This document shows, piece after piece, positions 44,578 through 54,312 of a stretch of 64,000 bases of DNA; position 1 is the stretch's first letter, and the number at the start of each line of letters is the position of its first letter. A program made the position numbers and the translations under genes. The notes under the pieces were generated by a model. That model saw nothing but the letters and a program-made list of their open reading frames with translations. It was not told the DNA's origin and made no database searches. This stretch comes from Mesorhizobium sp. B2-1-8 (GTDB lineage Bacteria; Pseudomonadota; Alphaproteobacteria; Rhizobiales; Rhizobiaceae), in NCBI RefSeq assembly GCF_006442545.2, contig NZ_CP083952.1, forward strand, positions 3,883,501 through 3,947,500, in the 5' to 3' direction.

Positions 44578-45105
44578 ATGAATGCCTTGAAATACGTTAC
44601 CTTTGCCGCTGGCATGGCGCTGGCACCCGTCGATGCCGGTGGTGCGGAACCGACCGGCTGGCAGGCGCTTGCCGATGAACGCGCCGTGATCCGTATCGCC
44701 GATGCCATCGATCGCGCCGTCGACGCGCAGGAGTGGAAACGCGCGCGCAGCTATTTCGCGGACCGGGTCACCGCCGACTTCAGCAGCCTGTCCGGGCAGC
44801 CTGCGGCCAACATTGCCTCCGACGATCTGATCGGCGCCTGGGCAGGTAACCTCAAGGGCAGCAAGACCAGCCTTCACCTGCGCACCAATCACCAGGTCGT
44901 CCTCGGGGCGGACACGGCGACTGTTCTGTCGAACGGCTACGCCTGGAACCGGATGGAGGGCAATGGCGATCCGCTCTGGGAAGTCTGGGGCACATATGAG
45001 CACCACCTGACACGTTCCGGCACAGCCTGGAAGGTCGATGGCTTCACCTTCCGCATGACGCATGAACGCGGCAATCCCTGGGTCAAGACGACCCCGGGCC
45101 AATGA
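44578..45105 (+). CDS. Nuclear transport factor 2-like (SnoaL) protein, likely secreted
   Basis: 175-aa protein with a short signal-like N-terminus (KYVTFAAGMALAPVDAGGA) and an NTF2/SnoaL-like fold. Segments DAIDRAVDAQEWKRARSYFA and VTADFSS are typical of the cone-shaped fold, as is the C-terminal WEVWGTYEHHLTRSGTAWKV. Its ligand or activity is unknown. GGAGAAGAGAC precedes the ATG. It is divergent from LysR and overlaps the start region of the aldo/keto reductase, so the pair is a likely LysR target. Confidence 0.7.
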   Translation: MNALKYVTFAAGMALAPVDAGGAEPTGWQALADERAVIRIADAIDRAVDAQEWKRARSYFADRVTADFSSLSGQPAANIASDDLIGAWAGNLKGSKTSLHLRTNHQVVLGADTATVLSNGYAWNRMEGNGDPLWEVWGTYEHHLTRSGTAWKVDGFTFRMTHERGNPWVKTTPGQ

Positions 45106-45134
45106 CGCCCGCATCAACCGGATCGGAGAAGACA

Positions 45135-46244
45135 ATGACGATGAGCTACTACACACTCGGCAACAGCGGCCTGCGCGTTAGCCGGCTGGCACTGGGCACG
45201 ATGACCTTCGGCACGGAATGGGGCTGGGGCGCAGACCGGGACACGGCGCGAACGATGTTCGACGCCTATGTCGAGGCCGGCGGCAATTTCTTCGACACCG
45301 CCGACCTTTATACCGGCGGCACCGCCGAGACCTGGCTCGGTGAATTCGTGGCCGAGCGGGGCTTGCGCGACAAGGCGGTGATCGCCACCAAATTCACCAT
45401 GAACTCGAACCCCGGCAATCCGAACGCCGGCGGCAACGGCCGCAAGAACATCATGCGTGCCGTCGACGCCTCGCTGAAGCGGCTGGGTACCGACTATATC
45501 GATCTCTATCTCATGCATATCTGGGACAGACTGACGCCGGCCGAGGAGGTGCTGCGTACGCTCGACGATCTGGTTCGGGCAGGCAAGATACGTCACCTCG
45601 GCCTGTCCGACGTGCCGGCCTGGTATGCCGGGCGGGCGCAGGCGATCGCCGAACTGCGCGGCTATGAGCCGATCTCGGCGTTGCAGCTCGAATACTCGCT
45701 GGCGGAGCGTGCCATCGAGCATGAATTCGTGCCGTTCGGGACACGCCATGGCGCCGGCATCATGGTCTGGAGCCCGCTGGCCAGCGGGCTGTTGAGCGGC
45801 AAATACCGCCCGGCGCAAGCGGGCAATGCCGGCCGGCTCGACGGCTTCCGCAGCACCACCCATCCAGGCTTCCAGAAATTCACCGAGCACAACTGGACTG
45901 TCGTGGCGGAGTTGGAAAAAGTCGCCGCCGAACTCGGCCGGAGCATGGCTCACGTGGCGCTCAACTGGGTGGCGACACAGCCGGGAATCGCCACCGTCAT
46001 CCTTGGGGCAACGCGGCTTTCGCAGTTGCAGGACAATCTTGCGGCGCTCGATTTCTCCATACCGCCAGCGCTTCGTCAGCGGCTGGACAAGGTGAGCGGC
46101 ACGCCGGCGCCATTCCCGCATTCCTATTTCGGTCCCGAGATCCAGGTTCGTGTCGCCGGCGGTGTCGTGACCGGCGACAAGCCGTCCGGTTATGCATTGC
46201 CGGTCGTGGTCGAAGGCGAGGCCGTTGCCATCAGCAGCAACTGA
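45135..46244 (+). CDS. Aldo/keto reductase
   Basis: 369-aa AKR-superfamily oxidoreductase on a TIM barrel, using NADPH. Catalytic residues are seen in the family context: FFDTADLYTGG (Asp, Tyr), VIATKFT (Lys) and YLMHIWD (His). The C-terminal blocks are LGATRLSQLQDNLAAL and a longer tail (HSYFGPEIQVRVAGGVV) than usual. ATG 45135 with GGAGAAGAC before it is taken over an ATG 11 codons upstream that overlaps the NTF2-like gene. Substrate is unknown; probable LysR control is inferred. Confidence 0.85.
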   Translation: MTMSYYTLGNSGLRVSRLALGTMTFGTEWGWGADRDTARTMFDAYVEAGGNFFDTADLYTGGTAETWLGEFVAERGLRDKAVIATKFTMNSNPGNPNAGGNGRKNIMRAVDASLKRLGTDYIDLYLMHIWDRLTPAEEVLRTLDDLVRAGKIRHLGLSDVPAWYAGRAQAIAELRGYEPISALQLEYSLAERAIEHEFVPFGTRHGAGIMVWSPLASGLLSGKYRPAQAGNAGRLDGFRSTTHPGFQKFTEHNWTVVAELEKVAAELGRSMAHVALNWVATQPGIATVILGATRLSQLQDNLAALDFSIPPALRQRLDKVSGTPAPFPHSYFGPEIQVRVAGGVVTGDKPSGYALPVVVEGEAVAISSN

Positions 46245-46268
46245 TCCAAAAAGCCTGGAATTTTGGAC

Positions 46269-46298
46269 AAGGGCGCGGCGTGACATCGCTGCGCCCTT
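46269..46298 (+). terminator. Hairpin between the aldo/keto reductase and pyrH
   Basis: AAGGGCGCGGCG (46269-46280) and CGCTGCGCCCTT (46287-46298) make a 12-bp stem with one G-U pair and a 6-base loop, 24 bases after the reductase. There is no clear T-run. It separates the LysR-linked pair from the pyrH operon. Confidence 0.6.
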
Positions 46299-46395
46299 CG
46301 TGTATCCGGTCAACCCGTCATGACAGCACCGCCGGCGAACCAGGAGGTCTTTTTCGCCTTCAGAGCTTGCCGCGCCGGGATTTTCGAGGAACCAG

Positions 46396-47118
46396 ATGAC
46401 GGCGAAGCCCCTCTACCGACGTGTTCTGCTGAAAGCTTCGGGCGAAGCGTTGATGGGCGAGCAGCATTTCGGCATCGACGTCTCGGTCGTGGACCGTATC
46501 GCCGGCGATATCGCCGAGGCGCGCGCGCTGGGCATCGAGGTGGGTGTCGTCATTGGCGGTGGCAATATCTTTCGCGGCGTGGCCGTCGCCTCCAAGGGCG
46601 GCGACCGCGTCACCGGCGACCATATGGGCATGCTTGCCACGGTCATAAATTCGCTGGCACTGCGCACGTCTCTGAACAAGATCGGCGTCGACGCCGTCGT
46701 GCTGTCCGCGATTGCCATGCCCGAGCTTTGCGAGAGCTTTTCGCAGCGCCAGGCGACCGCCTACATGAACCAGGGCAAGGTGGTGATCTTCGCCGGCGGC
46801 ACCGGCAATCCGTTCTTCACCACTGATTCGGCTGCCGCGCTCCGCGCGGCCGAGATCGGCGCAGACGCGCTGTTCAAGGGCACGCAAGTCGACGGCGTCT
46901 ATTCTGCCGACCCGAAAAAGGACCCGAATGCGACACGTTTCGAGCGCATCAGCCATGCCGAGGTCATAAATCGAGGGCTTTCGATCATGGATACGGCTGC
47001 GATTGCACTTGCGCGCGAAAACAACATTCCGATAATCGTCTATTCGATCCACGAAAAAGGTGGTTTCGGCGATATTCTGAGGGGCGGCGGCCGCTGTACG
47101 GTCGTCGCGGACGAGTGA
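46396..47118 (+). CDS. pyrH: Uridylate kinase
   Basis: 240-aa amino-acid-kinase-family UMP kinase, making UDP from UMP with ATP. Blocks: RVLLKASGEALMGEQ at residues 9-23, GVVIGGGNIFRG near 50, GDHMGMLATVINSLAL near 74, and FAGGTGNPFFTTDSAAALRA near 132. The C-terminal nucleotide-binding strand and IPIIVYSIHEKGGFGDIL are present. It starts the envelope run, 102 bases before frr, with a hairpin between. It complements pyrB upstream in the window. Confidence 0.95.
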   Translation: MTAKPLYRRVLLKASGEALMGEQHFGIDVSVVDRIAGDIAEARALGIEVGVVIGGGNIFRGVAVASKGGDRVTGDHMGMLATVINSLALRTSLNKIGVDAVVLSAIAMPELCESFSQRQATAYMNQGKVVIFAGGTGNPFFTTDSAAALRAAEIGADALFKGTQVDGVYSADPKKDPNATRFERISHAEVINRGLSIMDTAAIALARENNIPIIVYSIHEKGGFGDILRGGGRCTVVADE

Positions 47119-47165
47119 TCCGGGCCCGAAGAAGGGAAACCGGATTTCGAAATCGGGCTCGAACA

Positions 47166-47180
47166 CGGGGCTTTGCCCCG
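47166..47180 (+). other. Short hairpin in the pyrH-frr gap
   Basis: CGGGGC-TTT-GCCCCG is a perfect 6-bp stem without a T-run, 40 bases before frr. It is probably an mRNA structure rather than a full terminator, as the operon continues. Confidence 0.4.
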
Positions 47181-47219
47181 AAGCAGTGAACCCGCGGCAG
47201 ACGGGTCGAGGAGACTAAC

Positions 47220-47774
47220 ATGAGTGGTGAGTACGACGATCTCAAGCGACGCATGGATGGGGCAATCGCGGCGTTCAAGCATGATCTGGCCTCGCTGCGG
47301 ACCGGTCGCGCCTCCAGCAACCTGCTCGACGCGATCCAGGTGCAAGCCTATGGCACCACCATGCCGATCAATCAGGTGGCCAACGTTACCGTGCCGGAGC
47401 CCCGCATGATCTCGGTCTCGGTCTGGGACAAGTCGATGGTCGGTGCGGTCGACCGCGCGATCCGGGAATCCAATCTGGGCTTCAACCCGATCGTCGACGG
47501 CACCAATCTGAGGATTCCGCTGCCGGAGCTCAACGAACAGCGCCGCAAGGAGCTGGTCAAGATTTCGCACGGCTATGCCGAGAACGCGCGTGTCGCCGCG
47601 CGCCATGTGCGCCGTGACGGCATGGATTTCCTGAAGAAGGCGGAGAAGGACGGCGACATCAGCGAGGACGATCAGCGCAAGCGTTCCGACCAGGTCCAAA
47701 AACTTACCGACGAAACCATCAGCACTATCGATCATCTGCTTTCCGACAAGGAAGCTGAAATCATGCAGGTTTAG
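47220..47774 (+). CDS. frr: Ribosome recycling factor
   Basis: 184-aa RRF, which with EF-G splits the post-termination ribosome. The family opening [20 protein letters not shown], the [15 protein letters not shown] block near residue 27, the [19 protein letters not shown] core, and the C-terminal helix ([20 protein letters not shown]) are all present. Length is standard (185). A GAGGAGACTAAC ribosome site precedes the ATG. It is followed 32 bases later by uppS. Confidence 0.96.
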   Translation: MSGEYDDLKRRMDGAIAAFKHDLASLRTGRASSNLLDAIQVQAYGTTMPINQVANVTVPEPRMISVSVWDKSMVGAVDRAIRESNLGFNPIVDGTNLRIPLPELNEQRRKELVKISHGYAENARVAARHVRRDGMDFLKKAEKDGDISEDDQRKRSDQVQKLTDETISTIDHLLSDKEAEIMQV

Positions 47775-47806
47775 GGTTGGCCCTTGGCTGACCCGAAAGC
47801 GAGATC

Positions 47807-48541
47807 ATGACAACGCCCGCGCATGTCGCGATCATCATGGATGGAAATGGACGCTGGGCCAAGGCGCGCGGTATGCCGAGGCTCGCGGGTCATCGCGCCG
47901 GCGTCGAGGCGCTGCGCAAGGCTGTGCGTGCCGCCCCTGGTCTCGGCATCTCCTTCCTGACCGTCTATGCTTTCTCGTCGGAGAACTGGTCGCGACCGAA
48001 GTCCGAGGTCAGCGACCTTATGGGTCTGTTGAAGCTGTTCATTCGTCGCGACCTTGCCGAGCTGCACCAGAGCGGCGTGCGGGTCAGGATCATCGGCGAC
48101 CGGGCAGGGCTGCAGGCGGACATCAGAGGGCTGCTCGACGAAGCCGAATCACTGACGATCCACAACACCTCGCTGACGCTTGTGATTGCCTTCAACTACG
48201 GCGGGCGCGACGAGATCGTTCGCACGGCGCGCAAGCTCGCCGAGGCGGTGGCGCGCGGGGAAATCGACAGCGAGGCGATCACCGCCGAAAGCTTTGCCGG
48301 CTCTCTCGACACGCAAGGCATTCCCGATCCGGAGTTGGTCATCCGCACCAGCGGCGAGCTTCGCCTGTCCAACTTCCTCTTGTGGCAGGCCGCCTACAGC
48401 GAGCTCGTCTTCCTGCCGTGCTACTGGCCGGACTTCAACCGTGAGCACTTCGCCGAGGCCTTGCGTGAATATGCCGGCCGCGAGCGCCGCTTCGGCGGAC
48501 TGGGCCCGCAAGACGTCGCTTCGCGACCGGCCGCGGGATGA
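47807..48541 (+). CDS. uppS: Isoprenyl transferase (undecaprenyl diphosphate synthase)
   Basis: 244-aa cis-prenyltransferase that condenses isopentenyl diphosphate units to the C55 carrier of cell wall and O-antigen synthesis. Motifs are [17 protein letters not shown] near residue 5 (catalytic Asp), [25 protein letters not shown] near 50 and the C-terminal [25 protein letters not shown] near 176. Length is normal (about 245). Its stop overlaps the cdsA start. Confidence 0.95.
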   Translation: MTTPAHVAIIMDGNGRWAKARGMPRLAGHRAGVEALRKAVRAAPGLGISFLTVYAFSSENWSRPKSEVSDLMGLLKLFIRRDLAELHQSGVRVRIIGDRAGLQADIRGLLDEAESLTIHNTSLTLVIAFNYGGRDEIVRTARKLAEAVARGEIDSEAITAESFAGSLDTQGIPDPELVIRTSGELRLSNFLLWQAAYSELVFLPCYWPDFNREHFAEALREYAGRERRFGGLGPQDVASRPAAG

Positions 48542-49353
48542 GCAACCTTCAGCTGCGTGTGATTTCGGCGGTCGTGCTGGCCATTGTCGCCCTTGGCCTG
48601 ACCTGGCTGGGCGGCCTGCCTTTCCGGCTGCTGTGCGCCGCCATGGCGGCAATGATCTTTTATGAGTGGACACGCATGGCGCGGTCCGCCGCGGCCGACG
48701 GGCTTGGTTTCCTTCCGGAAGCGCTGATGGTCATTTTCGTCGGCGCCCTGATTGCCGGCCTGTCCGCATTTTGGCTGCTGCCGCTCGTGGTGATTCTGGT
48801 TGCGATAACGGCGGCCACCGCGGGAATCCGCAAGATCGGCCAGTGGGACGCTGGCGGCCTTGCCTATGCCTGCGTGTCGGGCCTGTCGCTTGCCCTGCTG
48901 CGCGACGGCGATCATTCGGGCCTCATCGCCATCCTGTTCCTGTTCGCTGTCGTCTGGGCGACCGACATTTTCGCCTATTTCGTCGGGCGCGCCGTCGGCG
49001 GGCCCAAACTGGCGCCGTCGATTTCGCCAGGCAAGACGCGCAGCGGCGCATTCGGCGGGGCGGTCGGTGGCGTCGTCGCGGGACTTCTGCTGGCAGCCAT
49101 TGCCGGCGCCGGCAACCTGGCGTTGCTCGGCCTTGTGGCGCTGGTGCTGTCCGTTGTCGCCCAGGCTGGCGACCTGTTCGAATCCTGGGTCAAACGGCGG
49201 CACGACCGCAAGGATTCAGGCGTGCTCATTCCTGGCCATGGCGGCATCATGGATCGTGTCGACGGGCTTGTCGCGGCCGCTCTTGCCCTATACGTCATCG
49301 GTTGGATTTTGGTGGGCGCCGATCATCCGGCACAGGGGCTGTTTCCCATTTGA
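48538..49353 (+). CDS. cdsA: Phosphatidate cytidylyltransferase
   Basis: 271-aa membrane enzyme that makes CDP-diacylglycerol from phosphatidic acid and CTP, the branch point of phospholipid synthesis. About seven hydrophobic segments are visible. The family signature runs [17 protein letters not shown] near 161 with the C-terminal [21 protein letters not shown] and the [10 protein letters not shown] block. It overlaps uppS by 4 bases. In many relatives dxr follows here; in this window rseP comes next after 97 bases. Confidence 0.95.
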   Translation: MSNLQLRVISAVVLAIVALGLTWLGGLPFRLLCAAMAAMIFYEWTRMARSAAADGLGFLPEALMVIFVGALIAGLSAFWLLPLVVILVAITAATAGIRKIGQWDAGGLAYACVSGLSLALLRDGDHSGLIAILFLFAVVWATDIFAYFVGRAVGGPKLAPSISPGKTRSGAFGGAVGGVVAGLLLAAIAGAGNLALLGLVALVLSVVAQAGDLFESWVKRRHDRKDSGVLIPGHGGIMDRVDGLVAAALALYVIGWILVGADHPAQGLFPI

Positions 49354-49450
49354 ACGGTGTCATTCCACGATCTGGCGCGAACGTGCCTTGGATTCGCCTG
49401 TATTGATGTCACAGTCATGCAGCGACCGCGGAAGAATTTGAGGGCTTGAG

Positions 49451-50593
49451 TTGAACGAGATTCTTCACGCGATTTTCAGCACGGAAGGCCTCTTTCTCGG
49501 CACGCTCGTGCCGTTTCTCTTCGTACTGACCGTGGTGGTGTTCGTTCACGAGATGGGCCACTACCTCGTCGGCCGCTGGTGCGGCATCGGGGTCAGGGCC
49601 TTCTCGATCGGCTTCGGCCCGGAGCTCGTCGGCTTCAACGACAGGCACGGTACGCGCTGGAAGCTTTGCGCCATACCGCTAGGCGGTTATGTCAAGTTTG
49701 TCGGCGACATGAGCGCCACCTCCAGCAAGCCGACATCGGACGAGCTCGAAACGCTGACCGACGAGGAACGCAAGGTTGCCTTCCACACCCAGGCGATCTG
49801 GAAGCGCGCGGCAACGGTGGTGGCCGGCCCGCTGTTCAACTTCCTGCTGACGATCGTCGTCTTTTCCGTGCTGTTTGCCTCCAATGGGCGTTATGTCGCG
49901 GAGCCCATGGTGGCGGAGGTTACAACAGGCAGTCCCGCGGCCAAGGCCGGCATTTTGCCTGGCGACCGATTCGTCAGCGTCGACGGCAGCAAGGTCGAAA
50001 CCTTCGGCGACGTGCAGCGGCTGGTCTCGGGCCGCGCCGGCGATATCATCACCTTCGTCATGCTGCGCAACGGCAAGGAGGTCACGGTGACCGCGTCGCC
50101 GCAGCTGATGGAGCAGGAGGACGCGCTCGGCAACAAGATCAAGGTCGCGGTAATCGGCGTCGTCAACAACAAGGAACTCGGCCAGCCTCGTCTCATCACA
50201 TACACTCCGGTGGGAGCCGTTGCGGCGGCAGTTGAGGAAACGGGCCACGTCATCGAGCGCACTGGCCAGTTTCTGCAGCGCTTCGTCGTCGGGCGCGAGG
50301 ACAAGTGCCAGCTGGGTGGCCCGGTCAAGATCGCCGGCATGGCCGGCAAGGCTGCCAAACTCGGTTTCGAGTGGCTGGTGCAGCTCGTCGCGCTGCTCTC
50401 CGTTGGGATAGGCATTCTAAACCTTTTGCCGATTCCCCCCCTCGACGGCGGCCACCTGTTGTTCTACGGGGTGGAGGCCGTCATCCGCCGGCCGGTGTCG
50501 GAACGGATGATGGAAATGGCCTATCGGGCCGGTCTGCTTCTGGTGCTGTGCTTCATGGGGTTCGTGTTCTGGAACGATCTCTTTGGGTGCTGA
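49451..50593 (+). CDS. rseP: Site-2 zinc metalloprotease RseP (MmpA)
   Basis: 380-aa intramembrane protease. The zinc site HExxH is VFVHEMGHYLVGRW at residues 32-45, the PDZ domain is around 125-215 (AKAGILPGDRFVSVDG and QRLVSGRAGD), and the second metal segment is NLLPIPPLDGGHLLFYG near 324. The start codon is TTG (49451). It should cleave membrane anti-sigma or signal peptides; targets are not known here. It precedes bamA by 217 bases. Confidence 0.92.
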   Translation: MNEILHAIFSTEGLFLGTLVPFLFVLTVVVFVHEMGHYLVGRWCGIGVRAFSIGFGPELVGFNDRHGTRWKLCAIPLGGYVKFVGDMSATSSKPTSDELETLTDEERKVAFHTQAIWKRAATVVAGPLFNFLLTIVVFSVLFASNGRYVAEPMVAEVTTGSPAAKAGILPGDRFVSVDGSKVETFGDVQRLVSGRAGDIITFVMLRNGKEVTVTASPQLMEQEDALGNKIKVAVIGVVNNKELGQPRLITYTPVGAVAAAVEETGHVIERTGQFLQRFVVGREDKCQLGGPVKIAGMAGKAAKLGFEWLVQLVALLSVGIGILNLLPIPPLDGGHLLFYGVEAVIRRPVSERMMEMAYRAGLLLVLCFMGFVFWNDLFGC

Positions 50594-50685
50594 AATCATG
50601 AAGGAATTTGGCCCGGGCATGGTCGATGTTGAGACGCCGTTTACCATGCACGGGGATATGAGTGACGCGAAAGCCACGCAACAGG

Positions 50686-50708
50686 GTTAAGTAAATACAA
50701 ATTAACCA
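50686..50708. promoter_or_regulatory. GGTTAA/TTAACC inverted pair upstream of bamA (CtrA-like half sites)
   Basis: GGTTAA (50686-50691) and TTAACC (50703-50708) are inverted with 11 bases between, and a third GGTTAA overlaps the -10 at 50734-50739. TTAACC is half of the CtrA box, but the spacing is not the usual TTAA-N7-TTAA. Cell-cycle control of bamA is only a possibility. Confidence 0.35.
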
Positions 50709-50714
50709 GAAGCC

Positions 50715-50742
50715 TTGCGTGTAGGGAAAATCCGGTTAATAC
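50715..50742 (+). promoter_or_regulatory. Promoter of the bamA-lpx operon
   Basis: TTGCGT (50715-50720), a 16-base spacer and TAATAC (50737-50742), about 68 bases before the bamA start. The gap of 217 bases after rseP supports an internal promoter here. Confidence 0.5.
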
Positions 50743-50810
50743 GGTAGGGGAAATGACCGCACGTCCGGTTTTCTCGCCGTGGGGACTACGAGAAAAGGTT
50801 ATTAAGCCCG

Positions 50811-53183
50811 ATGAAGGCAGCATCCAAGTTTCTAAACGCCGCGTCAGCGGCGGCACTGTCCGCCGCTCTGGTCGTACCCGGTGCGTTCGCAGTGCAGTTC
50901 GTTGCCACATCGGCGGCCGAAGCCGCTGTCGTAAGCAAGGTGGAGGTGAGCGGCAACCAGCGTGTCGACGCCGATACCATCCGCAACTACATCACCATCA
51001 AGCCCGGCAAGGCCTTCTCCAGCTCCGATGTCGATAGCGCGGTCAAGGCGCTGTTCGGCACCGGACTGTTCTCGGATGTCCAGATCAACCAGGTCGGCTC
51101 GACCCTGGTGGTCAAGGTTTCGGAATACAAGGTCGTCAACCAGGTGCTGTTCCAGGGCAACAAGAAGCTCAAGGACAACGCGCTTCAGGCGGCAGTTCAG
51201 CTGAAGCCGCGCGGCACGTTCTCTCAGGCTACGCTCGATTCGGACGTCGAGGCGGTCAAGGCCGCTTACAGGCGCATCGGCCGTGACGATGCCGGCGTGA
51301 CCGCACAGATCATGGAGCTCGGCGACAACCGCGTGAATGTGGTGTTCCACATCACCGAAGGCGATCGCACGCAGATCGCGGCAATCAATTTCGTCGGCAA
51401 CAGCGCCTATTCGAGCCGCCGCCTGTCGGACGTGATCAACACCAAGCGCTCATCCTGGGTCTCGTTCATCCTGCGCGACGACGTCTATGATGAAGACAAG
51501 CTGCGCGCCGACCAGGAACTGCTGCGCCGCTTCTACTTCAATCACGGCTACGCCGATTTCCAGGTCGTGTCCGCTGTCGGCGAGCTCGACAATGCGACTA
51601 ACAAGTACACGGTCACCATTACCGTCCAGGAAGGCGAGCGCTATACTTTTGGCGACATCAGCGTCGAAAGCACGATCCCGGAAGTGGACTCCAAGTCTCT
51701 GGAATCGGTGGTCGAAACCCGCAAGGGCGATGTCTACAATGCCAAGAATGTCGAAGACTCCATCATTGCCCTGACCGAGAAGGTGGCCGGTTCCGGCTAC
51801 GCGTTCGCGCAGGTGACGCCGCGTGGCGACCGCAATTTCGAGAACCATACGATTTCGGTGGTCTACACGGTCGACCAGGGCACCAAGGCCTATGTCGAGC
51901 GCATCGAGATCCGCGGCAACGACCGTACACGCGACTATGTCATTCGCCGCGAATTCGACGTCAGCGAAGGCGACGCGTTCAACCAGGTGCTCATCCAGCG
52001 CGCGAAGAAGCGCCTGGAAAACCTCAATTACTTTGACAAAGTCGACATTTCGACCGTGCCTGGCTCGGCCCCTGATCAGGTCGTGCTGGTGGTCGATGTG
52101 GTCGAGAAGTCGACGGGTGAATTCTCGGTTGGTGCCGGCTATTCGACCGGTGGCGATACGGCCGGACCGTCCGTCGAAGGATCGATCACCGAGCGCAACT
52201 TCCTAGGTCGCGGCCAGTTCATCAAGGTGTCCGCCGGCGGCGGCAAGAACTCGCGCGATTACAGCCTGTCCTTCACCGAGCCCTATTTCCTCGGCCGGCG
52301 CATCGCTGCCGGTTTCGACATCTACAAGTCGACGAGGCAATACAAAAGCAACTACGACAGCGATACCACGGGTGCGACGGTGCGCTTCGGTCTGCCTATC
52401 ACCAACAGCATCACGACCCAGCTGGCGTACAACATCTCGCAAGAGAAGTACAAGCTGGACAGCAATTGCGATGCCAATGGCGACGGGATTCCTGACGCCG
52501 GTTGTACAATTTCGCCCGCCATCTTGGATGGCATCGAGCAAAGTCCGTGGATCAAGTCTTCGATCAGCCTGGGGCTGGTCTACAACACGATCGACGACAT
52601 GAAGAACCCGCACGAGGGTATCTACGCCAACACGACCGTCGAAGTGGCCGGACTTGGTGGTGATGCTAAGTTCGTGAAGCTTACCGGGCGCGGCAGCATC
52701 TATCAGACGCTGTCCGAGCAGCTTGATCTGGTCGGGCTGATTTCAGGCGGCGCCGGTCATGTCGAGAGTTATGGCAACAACGGTACTCTGCGCATCTTCG
52801 ATCAGTTCCAGAGCACCGACCGCATGATCCGTGGCTTTGCCTATAACGGCATTGGTCCGGTGGACCCGAATACGGGTGACCATCTGGGCGGGGTGACCTA
52901 TTTCAATGCCTCGGCCGAAGCGCAGTTCCCGTTGCCGGTTATTCCCGAGAGCTTCGGTCTCCGCGGTGCTGTATTCGCGGACGCTGCGACGCTCTACGGC
53001 AGCAAGATCAGCACGACGGTCGACCAGGCTTCTCTCGACATGAAGCTTCGTGCCTCGGTCGGTGTCGGCCTGATGTGGGCCTCGCCGTTCGGGCCGATCC
53101 GTATCGACTATGCGATCCCGGTCAAGAAGGAAGCCAAAGACGACGTGCAGGAATTCAACTTCGGCATATCGACCCGCTTCTGA
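50811..53183 (+). CDS. bamA: Outer membrane protein assembly factor BamA
   Basis: 790-aa Omp85 protein. A signal peptide (FLNAASAAALSAALVVPGAFA) is followed by POTRA domains (starting KVEVSGNQRVDADTIRNYIT; later IEIRGNDRTRDYVIRREFDV) up to about residue 410. The 16-strand barrel ends in RIDYAIPVKKEAKDD and a terminal FNFGISTRF, with Phe last as needed for insertion. Length fits (about 780-800). It folds beta-barrel proteins into the outer membrane. It starts the run into lpxD-fabZ-lpxA. Confidence 0.95.
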   Translation: MKAASKFLNAASAAALSAALVVPGAFAVQFVATSAAEAAVVSKVEVSGNQRVDADTIRNYITIKPGKAFSSSDVDSAVKALFGTGLFSDVQINQVGSTLVVKVSEYKVVNQVLFQGNKKLKDNALQAAVQLKPRGTFSQATLDSDVEAVKAAYRRIGRDDAGVTAQIMELGDNRVNVVFHITEGDRTQIAAINFVGNSAYSSRRLSDVINTKRSSWVSFILRDDVYDEDKLRADQELLRRFYFNHGYADFQVVSAVGELDNATNKYTVTITVQEGERYTFGDISVESTIPEVDSKSLESVVETRKGDVYNAKNVEDSIIALTEKVAGSGYAFAQVTPRGDRNFENHTISVVYTVDQGTKAYVERIEIRGNDRTRDYVIRREFDVSEGDAFNQVLIQRAKKRLENLNYFDKVDISTVPGSAPDQVVLVVDVVEKSTGEFSVGAGYSTGGDTAGPSVEGSITERNFLGRGQFIKVSAGGGKNSRDYSLSFTEPYFLGRRIAAGFDIYKSTRQYKSNYDSDTTGATVRFGLPITNSITTQLAYNISQEKYKLDSNCDANGDGIPDAGCTISPAILDGIEQSPWIKSSISLGLVYNTIDDMKNPHEGIYANTTVEVAGLGGDAKFVKLTGRGSIYQTLSEQLDLVGLISGGAGHVESYGNNGTLRIFDQFQSTDRMIRGFAYNGIGPVDPNTGDHLGGVTYFNASAEAQFPLPVIPESFGLRGAVFADAATLYGSKISTTVDQASLDMKLRASVGVGLMWASPFGPIRIDYAIPVKKEAKDDVQEFNFGISTRF

Positions 53184-53256
53184 TCGGCGGCCAACGATGC
53201 TCCCGGGTTTTGGATCCGGGAGAAATGTTCCGACCTAGCTGGATATAGCTTCTGGA

Positions 53257-54312
53257 ATGACCGATCCGGTGTTCTTCGCGCCATCACGCCGGTATACGGC
53301 GGCCGAAGTCGCGAATCTGACCGGCTCGGTGCTTGTCGATTCCGGCCAATCCGACGTTTCGATCGAAGCGTTGGCGCCAGCTCATGAAGGTGGCGCCAAC
53401 GCGCTCGTCTTCGTCGACGGCAAACGCAATTCTGCGCTGATGCCGTCGCTGCGGGCGGCGGCGGTTCTGTGTCCGGCGGACTTCGCAAACAAGGCGCCTG
53501 CCGGCATCGCTGTCCTGATCCATCCACGGCCGCAACAGGCTTTCGCGCTGGTTGGGCGCCTCTTGTTCCCGACAGCCGCCACGCCGGGGCCAATGACCGG
53601 TGAGACCGGCGTTTCGCCGCATGCCCATATCGATCCGACCGCGCATGTCGAAGCCGGCGCTATCATCGAGGCCGGCGCGGTCATCGGCCCAGGCGTCTCG
53701 ATCGGCGGCGGCACCGTCATTGCGCCGAACGCCGTCATCGGACAGTCCTGCCAGATTGGCCGTGACGGCTATGTCGGCCCGGCCGCCAGTATCCAGTACG
53801 CGCTGATCGGCAATCGGGTCATCATCCATGGTGGCGCCAGGATCGGCCAGGACGGCTTCGGCTTTGTCGGCGGCGCCAAGGGGCCGGAACGTGTTCCACA
53901 GATCGGACGGGTTATCATCCAGGACGATGTCGAGATCGGCTCCAATTCCACAGTCGATCGCGGCGCCATGTCCGATACGATCATCGGGCAAGGCACCAAG
54001 ATCGACAATCTCGTGCAGATCGCCCATAACGTCCGCATCGGCCGCAATTGCATAGTAGCCGGGCTTTCAGGTATTTCCGGTTCCGTCGTGGTGGGTGACA
54101 ATGTCACCATGGGCGGCGGCGTCGGGCTTGCGGATCATCTGACGATTGGTTCAGGTGCCAAGCTTGCCGCCAGAAGTGGATTTATGAGCAATGTTCCCGC
54201 CGGCGAGATATGGGGTGGCTATCCGGCACAGCCGATGGCGGAAGCCATGCGAGAGATAGCCATGTTGCGCACGATGGCCAGGGCACGCAAGCAGGGCAAG
54301 GACAATGGCTGA
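53257..54312 (+). CDS. lpxD: UDP-3-O-acyl-glucosamine N-acyltransferase LpxD
   Basis: 351-aa left-handed beta-helix acyltransferase of lipid A synthesis, adding the second 3-hydroxyacyl chain. The N-terminal uridine-binding domain precedes hexapeptide repeats (for example [21 protein letters not shown]). The catalytic His is likely in [12 protein letters not shown] near residue 257. It overlaps fabZ by 8 bases, and the C-terminal helix ([21 protein letters not shown]) is typical. Confidence 0.94.
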   Translation: MTDPVFFAPSRRYTAAEVANLTGSVLVDSGQSDVSIEALAPAHEGGANALVFVDGKRNSALMPSLRAAAVLCPADFANKAPAGIAVLIHPRPQQAFALVGRLLFPTAATPGPMTGETGVSPHAHIDPTAHVEAGAIIEAGAVIGPGVSIGGGTVIAPNAVIGQSCQIGRDGYVGPAASIQYALIGNRVIIHGGARIGQDGFGFVGGAKGPERVPQIGRVIIQDDVEIGSNSTVDRGAMSDTIIGQGTKIDNLVQIAHNVRIGRNCIVAGLSGISGSVVVGDNVTMGGGVGLADHLTIGSGAKLAARSGFMSNVPAGEIWGGYPAQPMAEAMREIAMLRTMARARKQGKDNG

